A stretch of 52,184 bases of DNA from Psilocybe azurescens (lineage: Eukaryota > Basidiomycota > Agaricomycetes > Agaricales > Agrocybaceae), in assembly GCA_023853785.1 (NCBI GenBank), contig JAJIRX010000224.1, positions 1 through 52,184 on the forward strand. Direction: 5' to 3'. Below the pieces are notes generated by a model. That model saw only the letters and a list, made by a program, of their open reading frames with translations. It did no database searches and had not been told where the DNA came from. Position 1 is the stretch's first letter, and each line of letters starts with the position of its first letter. This document shows positions 24,094 to 34,704 of the stretch, piece after piece. A program made the position numbers and the translations under genes.

Positions 24094-25337
24094 ATGAAAC
24101 TGTCACTTCAGTCTCTCTTAATAGCGACCTTTTGGCAGCCTGCACTAGTGGGGCCATTATACCCAGAGCCTCGTGCGTACACTAAATAATTTTCATATAG
24201 CTTCATTGTTTGCTGAAGCCGCTACTCCACAGTTCAAGTGCTGCTGAACCAATTGCTAGCTCGCTCAGCGACGTTCCGCATACATCTATTGGAAGTCCGG
24301 CCAGTGCTTCGTCCTTCGAGTACATACCAAGTGAAAGCGCCTCCTCGTTTAGTTTCATCCCCAGCGTCAGTGCTTCGTCCTTCAGCCACATACCCAGTGC
24401 AAGCGCTTCGTCCTTCAGTTTCTTCCCAAGTGCCGGTGCCTCCTCTTTCAGCTTCTTCCCCAGTGCCAGCGCCTCCTCGTTCAGCTTCGTCCCGAGTGCC
24501 AGTGCATCCTCTTTCAGCTTCGTCCCGAGTGCCAGCGCCTCCTCATTTAGCTTCGTCCCAAGTGCAAGTGCCTCCTCGTTCAGCTTCGTCCCGAGTGCCA
24601 GTGCATCCTCATTCAGCTTCATCCCCAGTGCAAGCGCCTCCTCATTCAGCTTCATCCCAAGTGCAAGCGCCTCCTCATTCAGCTTCATCCCAAGTGCAAG
24701 CGCCTCCTCATTCAGCTTCGTCCCAAGTGCAAGCGCCTCCTCATTCAGCTTCGTCCCAAGTGCAAGCGCCTCCTCGTTCAGCTTCTTCCCGAGTGCCAGT
24801 GCATCGTCATTCAGCTTCTTCCCGAGTGCCAGTGCATCATCATTCAGCTTCGTCTCGAGTGCCAGTGCATCGTCATTCAGCTTCGTCCCGAGTGCCAGTG
24901 CATCGTCATTCAGCTTCGTCCCGAGTGCCAGTGCATCCTCATTCAGCTTCGTCCCAAGTGCCAGTGCATCCTCATTCAGCCACTTCCCAAGCGCAAGCGC
25001 CTCATCGTTCAGTTTTATCCCCAGCGCCAGTGCTTCCTCTTTCAGCTACATCCCCAGTGCAAGCGCCTCCTCCTTCAGCCACATCCCTAGTGCAAGCGCA
25101 TCTTCATTCAGCTTCTTCCCTAGTGCGAGTGCATCCTCGTTCAGTCACTTCCCAAGCGCAAGCGCCTCATCGTTCAGTTTTATCCCCAGCGCCAGTGCTT
25201 CCTCCTTCAACCACATCCCCAGTGCAAGCGCATCCTCATTCAGCGTCTTCCCCAGTGCGAGTGCTTCGTCATTCACTTTCATCCCCAGTGCAAGCGCCTC
25301 CTCTTTCAGCCACATCCCCAGTGCATCGTCTTCCTGA
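24094..25337 (+). CDS. Secreted Ser/Ala/Phe 11-residue repeat protein
   Basis: Two exons (24094-24176, 24233-25337) join to 395 residues. The N-terminus MKLSLQSLLIATFWQPALVG is a good signal peptide, followed by about 30 non-repeat residues with N-terminal exon codons running through a 56-bp GTACAC..CACAG intron. The rest is about 31 copies of SASASSFSFVP with variation F/H/Y at position 9 and V/I/F at position 10, ending SASSS. Among repeats nearly all base differences are at third positions of this frame (AGT/AGC, GCA/GCC, TCA/TCG/TCT, CCA/CCC/CCG), which marks it as the selected frame. No Cys, no Kex2-like Lys-Arg sites between units and no GPI signal were seen. I infer a wall, sheath or surface structural role. 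No named family is recognised. Confidence 0.75.
24294..25334. repeat. 33-bp coding minisatellite, ~31 units
   Basis: Contiguous 33-bp units with no spacers, one 11-residue repeat each. Adjacent units share variants in blocks (for example four V-P units then three I-P units), as expected from local unit duplication. A second plus-strand frame (to 25545) and a minus-strand frame are also open here, but only because the unit lacks stops. Confidence 0.95.
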
Positions 25338-26080
25338 ATCTCAATCTCCTCAAGGACTTAAACTTTTATTCCCTGTCCTCGGTATACTATTGCCACTTCC
25401 AGTTCCATCCCTCTTGGTCATTTCATTGCAGACTTTTTTACAACCCAATCAATCCTTCAGGCTCTTAAATCTTTACAAATCTGTTGATCCTCCCAGTGTC
25501 CATGACCCTTTTCTGAAGCTCACGCCGGGTCGTGAGCTCATTTAAAATACGTAGCTACCCAAATTTTAGGACTGCGTATCAGTCAAATACCGTCAAGTTC
25601 TCCACGAAGTCGTAGTAGTCCAATAAATACCGAAGTTTAGCTACTCAACCTGGATATTTGAGACATATAGAGCATCCTTACGCAGCGAACAACCTACCGG
25701 CATTTGTCATTCTTGTGGATAGACGGAATTATCAGATGCGCGCATTACTATTTAGTTGCAGTGCACCGCGTCAGACCACACCATAAATTTGCCAAGTTCA
25801 CCGCACATTGCCGAGGAACGAGTGCCGTAGCGATATGCCGTAGTCGTTGACAAGTTGTGCAAGTTCTCCTGTCGATGACTTCGACTCCTGTCCGTGACTC
25901 TGACTCCGCCTCCAACAGCTAATCAACTCTCCCTGTTTCATACATTCTCCAATACCCTGCCTACTCATACAGATCAAAAAATATTAACTCTCCTGTTCCG
26001 TTTCCACACATCAGAAGAAAAAGAAAAGAAAAGAAAATATGGGGCCCATCTGGCGCCGTACTACGTAAAAATCTCGCTCC
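25338..26080. other. Convergent spacer
   Basis: Between the repeat-protein gene and the 3' end of ULA1. Holds a short AAGAAAAGAAAAG run near 26020. No gene recognised. Confidence 0.5.
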
Positions 26081-28151
26081 TCAAAGAATCCCGGTCCACG
26101 TCTCCACAAGATCAACCACGCAATACCCATTGATGGGTACGTACTGTTTTGTAATCATCTTGATCACTTCCTGAGCGACGAGACCGCCTAGCAGAGCGGC
26201 GGTGTTGGGGAGCTCAGCTGTGGGCGAGCGGACACTGTGCCAGTTAGGTTAGTCAGCAAAAAGAGTGGAAGGATGGTAAGAAAATGAAAAGCGAAAACAC
26301 GTACACTTCACCGACACAATCCTCGAACTCATCGGGCAGCTCGGCACCCTCAGGCAACAGCTTCTTGGCTTCCGCCGTGACCGCCTCCACGGAAAGTGTT
26401 TCTCTTGTTCCTTTAGATTTGGCCGTGAAATTCGCCAATGCACTCAGTGCGAGATGTATGGAGAGCTGCTTAGAGCTGGTCTGAATGGCTTGTACTATAA
26501 GATCATCCGTCAGCAAAGAGGAAGAAGTCAAATGTTGAAGATAATACAGAATGGAGCAAATCAAGAATCAAAGTAACTCACCTAGCCCCTCGTGATCTCC
26601 ATCCAACGCGGCCCACCTCTTCCCCCCTCAACAACTTGAGCGCATGCGCATTCTTCACAAATGCATCTATTACATCCTCCCCAATCCCCTCTATCGACCC
26701 ACCACAAACTTCCCTCAAACACGCTTTAAACTCCTCCTTCTCCTCTTCCGCCCGCGTCTTGTACAGCTTCTGCAGTTCAATATACGCACCCGTGCTCGCC
26801 TTCATGTCCGGGAGCGTGCTCGTCAACGGCAAGGCTCCCTGTCCCGTGCCCCTGACGAACTTCTTCAACGCCCGAACCAGTTTGTAGAATGGTGCCTCCA
26901 CTGGCGAGGGGATGCAACTTTGGCGTCATCAAATAACGCCCTGGTCTCCGACGGTACGACGGTCTTCGTCCACGCGCGATATGCCTGTGCTTCGGCCTCT
27001 TCAAAGTTCTCCTCATCTGACTTTTTGCGCATGGCTAGGATGTTCTTTTGAATTGTGATTTCTCGGCGTGAGTTTGAGGAGGAAGTCCGCCGTGCTATTT
27101 ATTTAAGAGGTTGCATTCAGTGCATAATCATGGTGGATATTAGATCATACAGAACGTGCAAAATCGGAAAGGCTGAGAGAGGGAAATAAAGAGTACTGAC
27201 CGATTTCTTCCACTCTTCAAGAACGCGCACGAGAATGACGACGTAGGGTATGTGACCATGGTCAGTAACGTCCATATTTTCAAAATCGAGCGACATCGCA
27301 TAATCCAACAACGCTGGGAACGGTCGATCGATTTGCAGAGACTGTGCAGTCTCCGGGTGACTCTCAATTACTGACGGATACGATGAACAAAGTCAATCTC
27401 TTGCCCTCAAACAAGAGCCACATACCGGTATGTTCGTGATACTGGATATAGAATTCCGCCAAGAATCCAGCCGGACGCACCACGACCAACGGCGGGAAAC
27501 TCTCCTCCTCCCACAACACCCCCGCGAGCCTCTCCGATACCCCCTTCTCCAGATTAACGGCAATCACAAGCGTGAACTCTCCTAGCCACTCCTTCCCACC
27601 CGGTGCGTCCAACACCTCCTCCAAACTGCGCGTTTCGGCTTTGCCATCCACACCGTCGTTCATCTCCAGCAGCAACCTGACACCCTCCTCTGCTCGGCTC
27701 TTGCCCACGCTCTTCAGTCCGTCCAAAAGAAGTTATTACCTGCGTCTTCGGGTGTGACGGTCAGTGGATCGAGGATCGTGAAGTGTCCGATTCCTGGTAG
27801 GACGAGGTTCTTGAGGATAGACGTCGCTGTTGCACCGCCTGAGATGACAAGGATGCGAGCGTTTTCGAGCGCAGATTGTCCGGATGCCGCCCATAGTCTG
27901 TTATTAGCGTATAATGGTCATAATGGTGATATTTAGTGACGCGATGAAAACGTTGATTGGTAAAATGAGCCTATTTCTCCCAATTGACTGGCGACTCACC
28001 GAAGTTGGCGATCATACCGTCTCGTCTTGTTATCCGGTGCTGCTCTGTGAAGTCATACATCGGCTGTTCGTTCCAAAAGTGATATTTAGACAGTAAGAGA
28101 GGGTGCATACTCTGTTATCAACGCCGTCGTTGACGCTTCTACTGTGGACAT
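26081..28151 (-). CDS. ULA1: NEDD8-activating enzyme regulatory subunit (Ula1/APPBP1)
   Basis: Partner of Uba3 in the heterodimeric E1 that activates the ubiquitin-like protein NEDD8/Rub1 for cullin modification. Seven exons. Blocks in order: [16 protein letters not shown] (start of the ThiF fold), [18 protein letters not shown] (nucleotide-fold glycine loop), [104 protein letters not shown], and the C-terminal [24 protein letters not shown]. Introns are 55-106 bp. The frame needs single bases restored in an A/T run near 27725, an A/T run near 27046, a C/G run near 26908 and a G run near 26620. A conserved single-copy gene is unlikely to be dead by run-length changes alone. It has no catalytic Cys domain, as expected for this subunit. 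Confidence 0.92.
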
Positions 28152-28807
28152 GTTGATTAAGTTTTATCAATTACTGAGCCGTAAACGGTCAGAGATTCTT
28201 TAAGAAGCAAACTGAATTCCAAGCAAATAAATTCCAGAATAATAAGCGTCTTCAATGGTAAGAGCTTGGACGATATTGTGTGTTGACTGGCGGTCGTGAA
28301 GGAGGAGGATGAGTGGTAATTAATATTGGATTTTGGCGCGTTTGTAATCGGTTGACGCGTGGATTGATATTTCCCACGGTCTCGCTTCGGTGGCCCCGGG
28401 ACTACTGAAACTTCAAATTTATTCACAATCTTTGATCTCTGCTTGGTCTCTGCTTTTCTGGGCCCCAACGGTCAACACGTATCCAGTATCATACCCTCTA
28501 TAAATATAGACATTAAAATACCGGTATAGCTGGTGCGAATGAAGCGCAGGTTAAATTCCATGGATTTGGTACACCCCACCTAGTGACCTAACTTTGTCTG
28601 AGGAGTCTTTGTACATGCCAGTTAGCCATGTTAATTTTCTGGGTACTATTTTTAGGGTGTTAAATTTACAGCGCTGAGTCGTGGTGGGTGATGAGCGAGC
28701 CTTAGGAAAATATCAAGTGATACACGGTAGATTATGTTGTTACGCCACAGACATGCATATATGGGCCTGCGAATGAAGTTCTAAACACACTATGTACCGT
28801 CACCCCA
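28152..28807. other. Spacer upstream of ULA1
   Basis: ULA1 promoter side and the left edge of the R3 duplication (from about 28586). No gene seen. Confidence 0.5.
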
Positions 28808-29575
28808 CTAGACAATCATACCACATAGTAGAGCGAATACATAGAAGATAGTTGCAGATATTTCTAAGAACCGTAATCCATGAAATCCTGCGATTCTAAC
28901 AGACGTAGCAGAGGACACAGTAGCAGTCGCGAACGGAACCAAAGCTCCAGTAAAAGTGGTCGTTTGCGTGTATCTTGGACCAGTCGTTATCTTCCCATCT
29001 GACTCCAATATTGTCGAGAACCCCTCTACCACACGCACACATTGGCCCGTTGATTTCGATTTGTCAAGTGTACAGTCCAGAGGCCCGTTGTCTGCATGTT
29101 CTCCATTTGTTGGGCGCACATCGACATGCAAGTTGGACGCATCTTCTGAGACAGTAACTGAGTTATTGCAAGGAAAAGTCGGTAAATAGATTAGGAATTC
29201 TGTATGATGAGGATACAAATAAAGAAGGACATACAAACTTCTTTTGTGGCACGCTCAGAAGGGTCAAAGTGGTGGAAGCGCCATGGAGGGCCACCAAACT
29301 ATAGAGGATTTGCACTTTGTAAAGATTTGTTCCAAGAGGCGACACGATGGTTGTACCAGCTGTTTCGACAGAGAATCCCGGTGGTAGAGTTGGTGTGGCA
29401 TTATTCTGTACATAGTAGAGGGTGGTCGGAATTGCTGTTGCCGTGGCTTTTTGAGTCCATTTGTTGTCAGATAGGAGACGGGAAGGAAATGGCAAAGATA
29501 CACATACCAGAACCAAAAACCAGGGCAGTAAGAATGAATAAGATGCGGAAAATAGAAGTCCACATCTCCTGGTTG
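28808..29575 (-). CDS. Small secreted, GPI-like surface protein, copy 1
   Basis: Fungal small-protein type with an N-terminal signal (MWTSIFRILFILTALVFGSG), a Thr-rich middle (ATPTLPPGFSVETAGTTIVS) with N-x-T sites, a VTVSEDASNLHVDVRP block with two Cys further on (LDCTLDKS, GQCVRVVE), and a hydrophobic C-terminus (FYVFALLCGMIV) that could be a GPI-attachment signal. Introns: a GTATGT donor after the signal region (3' end unclear) and one before VTVSED. Copy 2 shows an extra A before that second donor that would restore phase here. Function unknown; likely at the cell surface. Confidence 0.6.
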
Positions 29576-30807
29576 CTCGTGTTAATGAGTCTTCGTGAGA
29601 ATGGATTGTGATTTTCGATCCTGTAACGAAAATGTACATTGTTGGACTACTTATATACATGAGCAGCGACTGATTACTCGGAGAAATTTAGACAATGCTA
29701 TAATAAAAACTAATAATAGACTACTAATCTGACGCCCATAGCATTGCTTTGAACGCTGATTATCACAAACTCAGACGACAAGCACGGATTTTGATCACTG
29801 TCATTATTCTCAGGTATATTCTGAGCGAGCCGATGAACCTATGTATTGCATCCAAGAGGCGACCGTCATTTCAGAGGCATGCACTTTTTCATCCCTGATA
29901 GGCAGAAAAACATGTCAATTTGTCGTAAAATATACACAAAATGTGTTGAATAACTAAATTTATCATTCGCAGTCGACCCTGGATCTTGACCCTTTACCCA
30001 GAGCCCAATAACATTAGCAGAGTAAACCCTAGTAGCACTGGCGATCTCATTCAAAAAGTTTCCAACAGCTCGGTGGAGTATGCTATTCGTTAGCCCCCGC
30101 AGCAATGCCTCTCCGAATGCAGGACCTCGGCCCCGTGCGCCTGGCGGATTGATCATTGTCATTATTCTGAGAGATATTTTAGGATAATTCTAATTCTGCT
30201 ATAGAAAACCACTGGACTACAAGCCTCATTACTTCGCATACGACAGATTTATCTCCTATTACTAAGACAGTGTTGCGGTTTTAGTACATGTATCCTGTGA
30301 TGCAAAAGTAGATGCGCAATAACATACCTCAAAGCTCATTCGGGCTTTTCTGGAGTTTCTTCCTGCAAAGCAGTGATATGCGAGTTGCGCCGAAGTTATG
30401 TAACTCGCCGAAAGTTGGCGAGTTACCAACTAGTTAAAAGTTATAATTAACTCTAATGACGTTTTATTACTAGGTTATTGGGGAGCTTGCTCCCTATCTA
30501 CCGCCAATGCCAAAATGTCTAAGCCCACGTGATCCTCTGACTTTTTGATGGTCACCCCGTGAGAACTTTGAAAGCACTGTGCCGAGCTAAGCTCATCATA
30601 AAGCATGCCAGGCACCGGCATAGCAAAGTGTTCTTACATATCCACACGACCGTTGGTCGGTGTATTGATCCAGAGGAAAGCTGTTAATCATAAAGGCTAA
30701 ATGTCACTGACACAGGTTGGAATAAAATACAATTGCTTACATATTCATAGGCAGGTTTTTATACTACAAATACAATACTCATATGCTGCAAAAGAGTCCC
30801 GGCTATT
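29576..30807. other. Gene-free part of R3 copy 1
   Basis: Upstream of the small secreted-protein gene. No further coding frame is conserved between the two copies, so this part looks non-coding. Confidence 0.5.
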
Positions 30808-31309
30808 AAGCAGTTTGTGTGGAGCCACGAGGAGCCACCTGTGGCAAAATGTTGTTGTGCCATTCCGGCCCGTGGCTCGCTCGTGGCTGGCCTGTGGCTT
30901 TGATCGACGATTTTGGTGGGTTTTCTGAGGCGCATATTCGCGCGAATATTAGACCTTTTGTATTGTAGTGACTATACAATGTAAATATTACTCTCCTGCG
31001 GGTTCAGGCTGTCATATCTTTGTAAAATTGGTAGAAAATTTGAGGTAAAAGTAAGCTTAAAAACTAGTCTTTTTGTCGACTTTTCATGTTTAGATTTCTT
31101 CACAAACACTTAGGATGGAATGTAGGCATCTCATGGCAACTTTTAAACTTTCTTTCATCCTTTTGCGCATCTTATTATTAATGTTATAGATGTATGAAAA
31201 CTGGTGAAAACAGTCATTTAGCCACAGAAAAGCCACGAGCCAGCCACAGGCCGGAATGACACATCAACATTTTGCCACGGGTGGCTCCTCGTGGCCCCAC
31301 ACAAACTGC
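30808..31309. mobile_element. MITE-like element with ~88-bp terminal inverted repeats
   Basis: The left end (30810-30899) and the reverse complement of the right end (about 31222-31309) match over some 88 bases with about ten differences, both starting GCAGTTTGTGTGG and rich in GTGGCT words. The interior of about 320 bp has no transposase. CTATT flanks both sides (30803-30807 and 31310-31314), a likely 5-bp target duplication. The R3 copy 2 site near 34700 is empty, reading straight through to TAGTCATAGAAGACAATC. The element therefore inserted after the duplication, or was lost cleanly from copy 2. Superfamily not assigned. Confidence 0.85.
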
Positions 31310-31499
31310 CTATTTAGTCATAGAAGACAATCCACGGCTCAGGCTCAGATTCTGAGAGCTGCAAGCTGTAGGTGCAATAGATTTTTATTGGTATCTCCAG
31401 CTCCATTTCAAAGGCAAAGAAAGCATTGTCAAAGGCCTCGAATAGCCATAATTTGGATGACACTTTTTCTAAGGAAGAGGAGGGGGAGAGTTCTGTCCC

Positions 31500-32270
31500 A
31501 CAAAGCCAAGGGGGGTGCTGGGATCGAAAACCCGGACCGGGGGGTAGGAGGGGGGGTAGGCCCCAGGCCGCCAAATTTTTTGGAACCCTCCGGCACAGGG
31601 CCTCAGAACCTTGATTTTAGTGCGCTAGACTGCATTACAGAAGTACAAATGATGTTTCTTGGACTGAAACTCATGGAATAAAAGATCTGTACCGAGAATT
31701 GAATTTATTTTTGATTTATTTCACATTTATTGCTTATTATGGAAGGAAATTAATATTTTTGCTCAGCTAGCTAAGTCATCCTTGTCCTCGCCGTGGTCCA
31801 CTGGCTCATATATCATACCTCTCGCTATGGACTCATCACCTCAGGCATGTATTACAACACAGTACCATACTGATAAACAATATTGACATGGTATGCAGGA
31901 GAATGCACCCCGAACAGCCCCGTGCTTGACGTAGATGGGTTTGTTGTATGCCCAGAATGCGATACGTGTGTTGACTGCGGCACTGGTGGGCTCAAAAACT
32001 TTGATCGGCATCTAGGAAAGAGTCGTTGTCAGAACGCAAGATGAAAATGCAACAAAGAAAGGAAAAAGAAGATGAATATGTCACTAGTGCAAGGTATCAG
32101 GTCGAGGCAGAGGTGGAAAGCATGTACGCCATTGATGTCATATTACTAATAATTACTATATTTGGAAGTGTGCCTGATTACGTAGGGGGGAGGGTACCCA
32201 GAGTTGGCCTTAGAAAAAAAATCGACCCCCGGTACTTTTTTTTCGATCCCGGCACCCCCTTGCACAAAGC
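31500..32270. mobile_element. Possible second inverted-repeat element
   Basis: A GGGGGGTGCTGGGATCGAAAA block at 31510-31530 recurs inverted as a GGGGGTGCCGGGATCGAAAA-type block near 32240-32262, with extended G-rich flanks. Between them lies about 0.7 kb including a Cys/His-rich frame fragment. No target duplication was identified and the outer ends are unclear, so this could be two separate inserts in opposite orientation. Confidence 0.4.
31904..32044 (+). pseudogene. Zinc-finger-like peptide fragment
   Basis: A frame opening after a TATGCAG acceptor-like site reads DGFVVCPECDTCVDCG, then GTGGLKNFDRHLGKSRCQ, then a stop. Four Cys plus a later His and Cys give a compact metal-binding pattern. 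I recall similar short modules in fungal repeat-associated genes but cannot name the family. No upstream exon was found. It lies inside the putative second inverted-repeat element, so it may be a degraded element protein. Confidence 0.35.
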
Positions 32271-32459
32271 CATGACTGACAGAGTGGAACCTGTATATTC
32301 AAACACATGAGTCAGTCCGAGAGGGCATGGGAATAGTCCACTGGTGGGGCATATATGTCTTTTCTCTTTCATTGTTGTCTTTACAAAATAATTTGACTTT
32401 ATTTTGACTGTATGTCACTCATTCATTGGAACTTTTGTATATTCCTTTTTTCTACGGAA

Positions 32460-32595
32460 ATCCGGGGCTCAGGCCGTAAGTTTAGGGTTGGCCTAGGCTT
32501 TGGGCGGCTCAAGCTCCGGCTTACGATTCTTGAAGCCTGAGCCACCCAACCGCGGCTTTCAGGCCGAGCCGAGCCTGCACATCACTAGTCATACA
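32460..32595. repeat. GGCTCAGGCC / GCCGAGCCGAGCC dispersed-repeat fragment
   Basis: A GC-rich segment of repeated AGCC/GGCT words in both orientations, ending GAGCCTGCACATCACTAG. That ending is a shape I associate with dispersed fungal repeats. It lies just before the left edge of R3 copy 2. Identity to a known element is not shown. Confidence 0.4.
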
Positions 32596-32831
32596 CACCA
32601 CCTCTACCGACCTAACTTTGTCTGAGGAGTCTTTGTACATGCCAGTTGGCCGTGTTGATTGGCTGAGAACTGTGTTTAAGATGTTCAATTTACTGAGCTG
32701 AGTTGAGGCAAGTGTTAAGCGAGTATCAGGAAAATATCAAGCGATACACGGTAGATTATGTTGTTACGCCACAGACATGCATATATGGGCCTGCGAATGA
32801 AGTTCTAAATACACTATGTACTATCACCTCA

Positions 32832-33587
32832 CTAGACAATTATACTGCACAGTAGAGAAAATATATAGAAGGCAGCTGCAGATATTTCTAAGAACCGTAA
32901 CCCATGAAATCCTGCGATTCTAACAGACGTAGCTGAGGACACAGCGAGAGTGGCAATCGGAACCAAAGCTCCGGTAAAAGTGGTCGTTTGCGTGTAGCTT
33001 GGTCCAATTGTTATCTTTCCATCTGGCCCCAATCTTGTCGAGACCCCCCTCTACCACACCTACACATTGGCCTATTGATTTCGATCTGTCAAGTGTACAG
33101 TCCAGAGGCCCGTTGTCTGCATGCTGTCCATTTGTTGGGCGCACATCGATATGCAAGTTGGACGCATCTTCTGAGACAGTAACTGAATTATTACAAGGAA
33201 AAAGTTGGAAAGTAGATTAGAAATTCTGTATGACGAGGATACAAATAAAGGACATACAAACTGCTTTTGTTGGCACGCTCAGAAGGGTCAAAGTGGTAGA
33301 AGCTCCATGGAGGACCACCAAACTCTGGAGGATTTGCACTTTGTAAAGATTTGTTCCAAGGGGCGACACGATGGTTGTACCAGATGTTTCGATAGAGAAA
33401 CCGGGTGGTAGAGTTGGTGTGGCAGTATTCTGTATGTAGTAGAGGGTGGTTAGAGTTGTTGTGGCTGTGGCTTTTGAGTCCATTTGTTGTCAGATAGGAG
33501 ACTGGAAGGAAATTGCAAAGATACACATACCAGAACCAAAAACCACCGCGGTAGAATGAATAAGATGCGGAAAATGCAATTCCACAT
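32832..33587 (-). CDS. Small secreted, GPI-like surface protein, copy 2
   Basis: Paralogue of the gene at 28808-29575 with the same layout: MWNCIFRILFIL signal start, TATPTLPPGFSIETSGTTIVS, VSEDASNLHIDVRP, Cys in LDCTLDRS and GQCVGVVE, and a hydrophobic end FYIFSLLCSIIV. Relative to copy 1 it has one A fewer near 33470 and one G more near 33048 (GAGGGGGG), which split the frame, while it keeps the A that copy 1 lacks. Each copy is therefore broken at different runs. Either both carry errors or both are decaying. Function unknown. Confidence 0.55.
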
Positions 33588-34704
33588 CTCCTGGTTGCTC
33601 GTGTTAATAGTCTTCGTGAGAATGGATTGTGATTTTCGATCCTGTAACGAAAATGTACATTGTTGGACTACTTATATACATGAGCAGCGACTGATTACTC
33701 GGAGAAATTTAGACAATGCTATAATAAAAACTAATAATAGACTACTAATCTGACGCCCATAGCATTGCTTTGAACGCTGATTATCACAAACTCAGACGAC
33801 AAGCACGGATTTTGATCACTGTCATTATTCTCAGGTATATTCTGAGCGAGCCGATGAACCTATGTATTGCATCCGAGCGGCGACCGTCATTTCAGAGGAT
33901 GCACCTTTTTCATCTCTGATAGGCAGAAAACATGTCAATTTGTCGTAAAATATATACAAAATGTGTTGAATAACTACATTCATCATTCGCAGTCGACGCT
34001 GAATCTTGACTCTTACTCTAGCGCCCAATAGCATTAGCAGAGCAAACCCTAGTAGCACTGACGATCGCATTCAAAACAATTTCCAACGGTTCGGTAGAGT
34101 ATGCCAATCTGATTTCATCCCGACGGTCACTATTATATACGCCTAAACAAATTTCATTAGCGCCCACAGCAATGCCTCTCTGAATGCCGGACCTCGGCTC
34201 CGTGCGCCTGACGGGTTGATCATTGTCATTATTCTGAGAGATATTTTAAGAGAACTCTAATTCTGCCATAGAAAACCACTGGACTGCAAGCCTCATTACT
34301 TCGCGTGCAGCATATTTATCTCCTATTACTACGACGCTGCTGCGGTCCTAGTACATGTATCATATGATGCAAAAGTAGATACGCGATAACATACCTGAAA
34401 GCCTGAGCTCATTGAGTTTTCCTAGGGTTTCTTCCTGCAAAGCAGTGATGTGCTAGTTGCGCCGAAAATTATGGCGAGTTACCAACTAGTTAACAATCAT
34501 AATTAACTCTAATGACTGGTTATTATACTGGGTTATTACATAGCCACAATCGGTGTATTGATCCAGAGAGAAACCGTTAACCGTAAAGGCTAAATCTCGC
34601 TGACACAGTTTAGGTTGGAATAAAATACAATTGTTTGCATATTCATAGGCAAGTTTTTATACTACAGATACAATATTCATATGCTGAAAAAGAGTCCTGG
34701 CTAC
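33588..34704. other. Gene-free part of R3 copy 2
   Basis: No coding frame conserved with copy 1. It separates the secreted-protein gene from the end of the CmcJ-like gene. Confidence 0.5.

Larger units (their letters stand above)
28586..30807. repeat. Tandem duplication R3, copy 1
   Basis: Matches 32610-34704 closely (long near-identical stretches such as 29610-29880 versus 33630-33900). Begins CCTAACTTTGTCTGAGGAG in both. Carries one small secreted-protein gene. It differs from copy 2 by an extra segment of roughly 140 bp near 30485-30650 and by the MITE-like element inserted at its right end. Confidence 0.9.
32610..34704. repeat. Tandem duplication R3, copy 2
   Basis: Right-hand copy of 28586-30807, without the MITE and with an extra segment of about 60 bp near 34110-34165. 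Its right end abuts the stop of the CmcJ-like gene. Confidence 0.9.

Noticed and set aside
24203..24688. Minus-strand EEALALGMKLN repeat frame
   Set aside because: Antisense shadow of the same minisatellite; no start context or homology.
24294..25334. Regular 33-bp repeats resembling a CRISPR array
   Set aside because: Units are contiguous with no spacers, are protein-coding, and the genome is eukaryotic.
24238..25545. 435-codon plus-strand frame overlapping the repeat gene
   Set aside because: Open only because the 33-bp unit lacks stops. Variation among units is mostly amino-acid-changing in this frame and silent in the other.
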